Origin: Alphaproteobacteria bacterium
GTDB taxonomy: Bacteria > Pseudomonadota > Alphaproteobacteria > Rs-D84
Length of the DNA stretch: 5,242 bases
Reading direction: 5' to 3'
NCBI GenBank assembly: GCA_017936185.1
Contig: JAGBGA010000100.1
Coordinates: 1-5,242, forward strand
In this document: piece after piece, positions 1-5,242 of the stretch
How the letters are laid out: every line of letters begins with the position of its first letter
How positions within the stretch are numbered: position 1 is the first letter of the stretch
Position numbers and translations under genes: made by a program
Notes under the pieces: generated by a model
Database searches by the model: none
Told to the model about the DNA's origin: nothing
What the model saw: the letters and a program-made list of their open reading frames with translations, nothing else

Positions 1-2
1 AT

Positions 3-1166
<1,164 letters not shown>

Positions 1167-1172
1167 TACAAT

Positions 1173-1198
1173 CCCGCCGCATGGCGGGTTTTTGTTTA
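1173..1198 (+). terminator. Intrinsic terminator after mreB
   Basis: CCCGCC (1173-1178) and GGCGGG (1183-1188) form a perfect 6-bp GC-only stem around a GCAT tetraloop. It is followed by TTTTTGTTT. It lies 6 nt after the mreB stop and separates mreB from the PBP1A gene. Confidence 0.88.
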
Positions 1199-1207
1199 TA
1201 AAACAAA

Positions 1208-1236
1208 TTGCAAATAAGTTTTTAATAGATTAAAAT
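1208..1236 (+). promoter_or_regulatory. Promoter of the PBP1A gene, sigma70 type
   Basis: TTGCAA (1208-1213, 4 of 6) and TAAAAT (1231-1236, 5 of 6) are separated by exactly 17 nt, just after the mreB terminator. The expected transcript start is about 1243, only about 3 nt before the ATG at 1246. The mRNA would therefore be leaderless or nearly so. Confidence 0.6.
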
Positions 1237-1245
1237 CAACTCATT

Positions 1246-3285
1246 ATGAAATTTAAAAAGTTTTTGCGCATTTTATTAAATATCTTTTTTTGGACCTTTG
1301 TTGCCGGTATTGCGTCTTTGGCGGCATTGATTTTGATATATGGCAATGACTTGCCGGATTACAAGAAACTTGCCACATATGCGCCACCGGTTGCGACGCG
1401 TCTTTATGCGTCGGACGGTTCACTGTTGATTGAATATGCCGAAGAACGTCGTGTTTTTATTGATTATGCGGATATGCCACCCCAATTGGTAAATGCGTTT
1501 ATTGCGGCCGAAGACCAAAATTTTTGGACGCATCCCGGGATTGATATCCAAGGCATCACGCGTGCATTGGCCAACAATGCGATGCGCATGTTTGGATATA
1601 ATAAAACATTATCTGGCGCGTCCACGATTACCCAACAGGTTGCCAAGAATTTCTTTTTAACATCGGAACGAACAATTTCGCGCAAAATCAAAGAAGCGAT
1701 TTTGGCACTTCGCCTGGAACGCAGTTTTTCAAAGCAACACATATTGACGCTTTATATGAACCAAATATTTCTTGGTGCGCGTGCGTATGGTGTTGGTTCT
1801 GCGGCATTGATGTATTTCAATAAACCTGTGTCCGAATTAACATTGGCGGAATGTGCGTTCTTGGCATCTTTACCCAAGGCGCCCAACAATCGTGACCGCG
1901 CGGTTGAACGTCGTAATTATGTTCTTCGTCGCATGGTCGAAGAAGGCTTTGTTTCTGCGGCCGATGCCGACGCGGCCAGTCGCGAAGAATTAAATATCAA
2001 CAGTGGTTTTACCGCCCAGATGCAACCAGAATTTCAATACTTTGCCGAAGATGTTCGTCGTCAGTTATTGGAAACATTGGGTCGTGAAACATTGTATAAC
2101 CAAGGTTTGTATATAAAAACAACAATTGTTCCAGAACTGCAGCTGGCGGCATCTGCGGCCTTGAACAAAGAACTTGATGCGTATAATGCCGGTCGTTCGG
2201 ACAAATTACAAGGTGCGATAATCGCAATGAATCCACACACTGGTCGAATTGTTGCGATGTCTGGCGGTTATTCTTTCCGGGAAAGTTCTTTTAATCGTGC
2301 GACCCAGGCGTATCGTCAAATTGGTTCGACGATAAAGCCATTTGTTTACCTGGCGGCATTGGAACGCGGTTTTTCGCCCCAGTCAATGATACTTGACGCG
2401 CCGATTGTCGGTTGGCGTGAAAATGACACATTGTGGAAGCCTGAAAATTACGACAAGAAATTTCTTGGTGACATTCCATTGCGTTTATCGCTGGAAACAT
2501 CGCGCAATGTTCCGACCGTTCGTCTTGTTGAACAAATTGGCACAGAAAACGCAATCGAAGCGGCCCAACGTTTTGGTGTTTATCCACCTGATATGCCCAA
2601 CATGAATTTATCGATGGCGTTGGGGTCGGGCGAAACGACGTTGGAAAAATTGGTTTTGGGTTATTCTGCATTTGTAAATGGCGGTCGTGTGATAAAGCCA
2701 CGTCTTGTTGATTATATCGAAGACAGATATGGTCGTGTTATTGGTGGCACGCAAAGTGAAATTGTTGAATGGTCTGATGATTTAATGCCACCTGAAACGG
2801 TTGTTGATTCTGAACCGCTGTCGGACCCGCAAAGTCTTTACCAAATGGTATCGATATTACAAGGTGCGGTTGAACGCGGCACTGGGAAACAGGCGCGTGT
2901 ATCTGGGCATACGATTGCGGGCAAGACCGGCACCACCAACGACGTCAAAGATGTTTGGTTTATTGGCTTTTCCAAGAACTTAATTGCCGGTGTTTATTTG
3001 GGGTTTGATACGCCAAAGCCACTTGGGCGTGGTGCAGGTTCCCATATGGCGGCGCGTGTGTTTGCGGACTTTATGCGTGTTGCCTTGGCCAATGACAAGA
3101 ATCAACCATTTTCGGTCCCAGACGGCATGAATTTTGTGCGTGTTAACCGTCGAAGTGGTGCGTCGGCCGCATCTGACCCCGACGGAATGATTATCCAAGA
3201 AGCTTTTAAACCCGGTCAATATCCAAATCCGGCCCCAAAAAAGCAGGCGTCAAAGTCATCGGCGGTTGTTGGTGGTGTATTTTAA
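1246..3285 (+). CDS. mrcA: Class A penicillin-binding protein 1A, compact form
   Basis: This is a bifunctional inner-membrane enzyme that polymerises lipid II and cross-links stem peptides in the periplasm. Residues 1-8 are basic cytoplasmic and about 9-32 form one transmembrane helix. The GT51 domain follows: E89-D90..H96-P-G98 (catalytic Glu89), GASTITQQVAKN (124-135), RKIKE (146-150), LYMNQIFLG (169-177) and AECAFLASLPKAP (201-213). The transpeptidase has S361-T-I-K364, S419-R-N421 and K560-T-G-T563, so both activities look intact. The C-terminus (EAFKPG at 652-657, then a Lys/Ala/Ser tail) is typical of alphaproteobacterial PBP1A. At 679 residues it is clearly shorter than the roughly 780-850 of most proteobacterial PBP1A. 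Only 151 residues separate P210 from S361, so the OB-like/ODD insert seems absent. No Shine-Dalgarno precedes the ATG. An in-frame TAA at 1231-1233 limits any upstream extension. Another class A paralogue is possible, but the motifs favour PBP1A. Confidence 0.93.
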   Translation: MKFKKFLRILLNIFFWTFVAGIASLAALILIYGNDLPDYKKLATYAPPVATRLYASDGSLLIEYAEERRVFIDYADMPPQLVNAFIAAEDQNFWTHPGIDIQGITRALANNAMRMFGYNKTLSGASTITQQVAKNFFLTSERTISRKIKEAILALRLERSFSKQHILTLYMNQIFLGARAYGVGSAALMYFNKPVSELTLAECAFLASLPKAPNNRDRAVERRNYVLRRMVEEGFVSAADADAASREELNINSGFTAQMQPEFQYFAEDVRRQLLETLGRETLYNQGLYIKTTIVPELQLAASAALNKELDAYNAGRSDKLQGAIIAMNPHTGRIVAMSGGYSFRESSFNRATQAYRQIGSTIKPFVYLAALERGFSPQSMILDAPIVGWRENDTLWKPENYDKKFLGDIPLRLSLETSRNVPTVRLVEQIGTENAIEAAQRFGVYPPDMPNMNLSMALGSGETTLEKLVLGYSAFVNGGRVIKPRLVDYIEDRYGRVIGGTQSEIVEWSDDLMPPETVVDSEPLSDPQSLYQMVSILQGAVERGTGKQARVSGHTIAGKTGTTNDVKDVWFIGFSKNLIAGVYLGFDTPKPLGRGAGSHMAARVFADFMRVALANDKNQPFSVPDGMNFVRVNRRSGASAASDPDGMIIQEAFKPGQYPNPAPKKQASKSSAVVGGVF

Positions 3286-3297
3286 TTCATATATAAT
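3269..3297 (+). promoter_or_regulatory. Candidate upstream promoter of mraY
   Basis: A perfect TATAAT (3292-3297) lies 17 nt after a weak TTGGTG (3269-3274, 3 of 6). The -35 falls inside the last codons of the PBP1A gene. Transcription would start near 3304, about 48 nt before the mraY ATG. Confidence 0.35.
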
Positions 3298-3325
3298 TTG
3301 TTTCTTGAATCTTTTGTGATAAAAT
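3298..3325 (+). promoter_or_regulatory. Candidate downstream promoter of mraY, extended -10
   Basis: TAAAAT (3320-3325, 5 of 6) is preceded by TG at 3317-3318, forming an extended -10. A weak TTGTTT (3298-3303) lies 16 nt upstream as a -35. The expected start near 3332 would give a leader of about 20 nt containing the Shine-Dalgarno. The alternative is simple read-through from the PBP1A gene, since no terminator is visible in this gap. Confidence 0.4.
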
Positions 3326-3336
3326 GTCAGCATCAA

Positions 3337-3345
3337 GGGAAAGGA
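3337..3345 (+). promoter_or_regulatory. Ribosome binding site of mraY
   Basis: GGGAAAGGA ends 6 nt before ATG 3352. It is the only strong Shine-Dalgarno in the window. It fixes the mraY start and excludes the in-frame TTG at 3298, which would add 18 residues not typical of MraY. Confidence 0.75.
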
Positions 3346-3351
3346 TTTGTT

Positions 3352-4440
3352 ATGCTGACAGACTATTTTTTAAATCATGGTTTAACATTTTTTGCCAGTG
3401 GTTGGACACAATTTGCTGGTGGGTTCTTTGTTGCGTTTTTGTTAATGTTAATGTTTGGTCGCCCATTTATTCGTGCGATGCGCACGCTTCAGAAAAAAGG
3501 CCAACCAATCAGTGAAAACGTCCCCGAATCGCATGCCAAAAAGGCCGGTACCCCAACAATGGGTGGTATATTGGTTGTCTTGTCAATTTTATTGGGTGGT
3601 ATTTTGTTTATGCCACTGTCGAATCCGACGGGATGGATTGCGTTGTCTGCGTTGGTTATGTTTGGTCTGTTGGGGTTTGTTGATGACTATAAAAAGGTTA
3701 CCAGTCAATCCAAGAAAGCATCAAATGGTTTATCACCATTAACCCGTCTTGTCATCGAAGGTATTTTTGTTGTCATATTGGCGTATTTTATCAATCAAAC
3801 AATGCCACCATATATTCCGGAATATTCTGTATCAATTGGTGCCGGCATAATTTTGCCATTTGGTATGTGGTATTTTGTTTTTGCTTATTTTGTAATTTGT
3901 GGCAGTGCCAACGCCACCAACATCACCGATGGTCTTGATGGCATGTTGGCCAAGTTGTATATGCCTGTATTGGTTGTCTTGGTTGTTGCATTATATGGTG
4001 CGACCCGCATTGGTTTTATGGATACGGTGATGTTCCTTCCGACGGCCAGTGGTCTTTACGCTGTGCTTGGTGCGGCGTTTGGTGCGACGTTGGGCTTTCT
4101 TTGGTATAATGCCCGGCCTGCATCAATATTTATGGGGGATGTTGGTTCATTGGCATTGGGTGGTTTTATGGGTACCGTTGCAATGTTGTTAAAGTCTGAA
4201 ATTATAATGGGTGTTGCCGCAGGCATGATGGTATTGATATTGTTATCATCGTTTATTCAAACAATGTATTTCAAGGTCACACGTCGTGTATCTGGGACTG
4301 GGCGTCGTGTATTTTTGCGTGCGCCACTTCATCATCATTTCGAAGAACTTGGTTGGCCTGAAACCAAAATTGTTGAACGCTTTTTTATCCTTTCGATAAT
4401 GTTTTCGGGATTGGCCTTGGTGTTATTAAAATTTGCATAA
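3352..4440 (+). CDS. mraY: Phospho-N-acetylmuramoyl-pentapeptide transferase MraY
   Basis: MraY is the polytopic inner-membrane enzyme that transfers phospho-MurNAc-pentapeptide from UDP to undecaprenyl phosphate, making lipid I and releasing UMP. The 362-residue product matches the family (E. coli about 360). Diagnostic blocks are GTPTMGGI (66-73), the Asp pair D111-D112, NITDGLDG (190-197), FMGDVGSLALGG (260-271, D263) and the LHHHFE loop (H327-H329). These are the known active-site elements, and all are present. About ten hydrophobic segments can be seen, roughly at 18-38, 70-88, 92-110, 131-149, 160-183, 200-217, 227-251, 265-280, 284-304 and 342-360. The start is set by the Shine-Dalgarno 6 nt upstream. 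ftsW follows after 12 nt, whereas in the classical dcw cluster murD normally lies between them. No broken motif is seen. Confidence 0.97.
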   Translation: MLTDYFLNHGLTFFASGWTQFAGGFFVAFLLMLMFGRPFIRAMRTLQKKGQPISENVPESHAKKAGTPTMGGILVVLSILLGGILFMPLSNPTGWIALSALVMFGLLGFVDDYKKVTSQSKKASNGLSPLTRLVIEGIFVVILAYFINQTMPPYIPEYSVSIGAGIILPFGMWYFVFAYFVICGSANATNITDGLDGMLAKLYMPVLVVLVVALYGATRIGFMDTVMFLPTASGLYAVLGAAFGATLGFLWYNARPASIFMGDVGSLALGGFMGTVAMLLKSEIIMGVAAGMMVLILLSSFIQTMYFKVTRRVSGTGRRVFLRAPLHHHFEELGWPETKIVERFFILSIMFSGLALVLLKFA

Positions 4441-4452
4441 AGTAAACACGAC

Positions 4453-5242
4453 ATGTTAAGAATAAGACGCAGCGAAGACAGTAAATTAACCAGTTGGTAT
4501 TTTGAAATAGACCGACGCCTGTTGTGGTGTGTTTTGACATTGGTGTTATTGTCTGTGATATTTGTAATATCTGCCGGTTCAATTAAGGCCGAACATATCG
4601 GCCAACCATGGCATCACTTCTTGGTCAAAGCGTTACCTTTTTATGGTCTTGGTATTGTGACCCTTTTGGTTACCAGTTTTTTTAATAAAAAATGGGTATT
4701 GATAACATCTGCGGCAAATCTGGGGTTGGGATTGCTGTTGTTGCCACTTACGATTGTTGCGCCACATTATATTAATAATTCTGCGCGATTTGTATCGCTT
4801 GGTTTTTTCGATATTATGCCGTCTGATATTATGAAGCCTGGCTTTATCATAATGACCGCATATTTTTTAAGTAAAATGAAGGAACGCTATGGTTCGAACA
4901 TTTTCTTTAACAAAGAAGCCTGGCGTTTTAACACATGGCTAAGTTGGGTTTATTATTTGGCATTATTTGCGATTGTTGTATTTGTGATATTTAACCATCC
5001 TGACTTTGGTACGGCGGTTTTGTATCTTGGGGTATTTTCTTCAATGGTATTTATTGCGGGTCTGCCATTGGTTTTAATTCCGGTGTTTGGTGGTATTGCG
5101 GCATTAATGTTGGTAACTGCGTTTTTTACATTGGGTCACGTTCATCGTCGAATGATTGCATTTTTTACCGGTACCGGTGACACGTACCAGGTTGATAATT
5201 CGGTGGACAGTATACGTAACGGTGGCTTGCTTGGGGCTGGGG
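4453..5242 (+). CDS. ftsW: SEDS lipid II polymerase FtsW, 5' part, cut by the window end
   Basis: FtsW is the septal peptidoglycan glycosyltransferase, which works with the class B transpeptidase FtsI. The frame stays open for 263 codons from ATG 4453 to the right edge. Support comes from a short basic N-terminus, about seven hydrophobic segments (near 22-42, 57-77, 81-104, 126-140, 163-180, 186-203 and 204-228), SLGFFDIMPSDIMKP (115-129), HPDFGTA (182-188), and GDTYQVD..GGLLGAG (242-263). GDTYQVD favours FtsW over RodA. The catalytic periplasmic Asp of SEDS proteins (the TDFIFA-type loop) would lie beyond the window and cannot be checked. Usually conserved positions differ here: PSD instead of PSE at D125, HPD instead of QPD at H182, and a degenerate GARRW region (108-114). 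The ATG lies 12 nt after mraY with no clear Shine-Dalgarno, so translational coupling or reinitiation is likely. RodA is the main alternative. Confidence 0.87.
   Translation, partial: MLRIRRSEDSKLTSWYFEIDRRLLWCVLTLVLLSVIFVISAGSIKAEHIGQPWHHFLVKALPFYGLGIVTLLVTSFFNKKWVLITSAANLGLGLLLLPLTIVAPHYINNSARFVSLGFFDIMPSDIMKPGFIIMTAYFLSKMKERYGSNIFFNKEAWRFNTWLSWVYYLALFAIVVFVIFNHPDFGTAVLYLGVFSSMVFIAGLPLVLIPVFGGIAALMLVTAFFTLGHVHRRMIAFFTGTGDTYQVDNSVDSIRNGGLLGAG

Noticed and set aside
3298..3351. N-terminal extension of mraY from TTG 3298
   Set aside because: No Shine-Dalgarno precedes it. ATG 3352 has a strong one at 6 nt and gives the normal family length.
5167..5178. 12-bp perfect palindrome ACCGGTACCGGT
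   Set aside because: It lies inside the ftsW frame and encodes Thr-Gly-Thr-Gly before the GDTYQVD motif. It is short, single-copy and explained by coding.

Overview
The window carries four peptidoglycan-synthesis genes, all on the + strand, and almost no non-coding DNA. In order they are mreB (117-1166), a class A penicillin-binding protein of the PBP1A type (1246-3285), mraY (3352-4440) and the first 263 codons of ftsW (4453 to the right edge). The proteins suggest an alphaproteobacterium. Support comes from the PBP1A signatures (LPDYKKLATYAPPV near the N-terminus, RATQAYRQ before the SxxK serine, EAFKPG near the C-terminus) and the GDTYQVD motif of FtsW. The DNA is moderately AT-leaning, the gaps are short and the gene order is rearranged, which fits a compact, perhaps host-associated lineage. 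That lineage assignment is inference. The code looks standard: Trp is TGG, and TGA ends mreB.

Layout: positions 1-116 hold no gene. They contain a good sigma70-type promoter for mreB and a weaker leftward candidate. mreB ends at a textbook intrinsic terminator (1173-1198), so it appears to be its own transcription unit. A well-spaced promoter then lies almost on top of the PBP1A start codon, which predicts a leaderless or nearly leaderless mRNA. The 66-nt gap before mraY has no visible terminator, two candidate promoters and the only strong Shine-Dalgarno sequence in the window. ftsW follows mraY after 12 nt with no promoter and is probably co-transcribed.

How they work together: MraY makes lipid I on the cytoplasmic face of the membrane. 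After MurG and flipping (not in the window), lipid II is polymerised by the SEDS glycosyltransferase FtsW at the septum and by the bifunctional PBP1A, which also cross-links. MreB organises lateral-wall synthesis in rod-shaped cells.

I found no new defence, mobile or RNA system. The points of interest are a PBP1A that appears to lack the OB-like/ODD insert, a predicted leaderless PBP1A transcript, mreB without mreC next to it, mraY directly followed by ftsW with no murD between, and an FtsW divergent at usually conserved SEDS positions.
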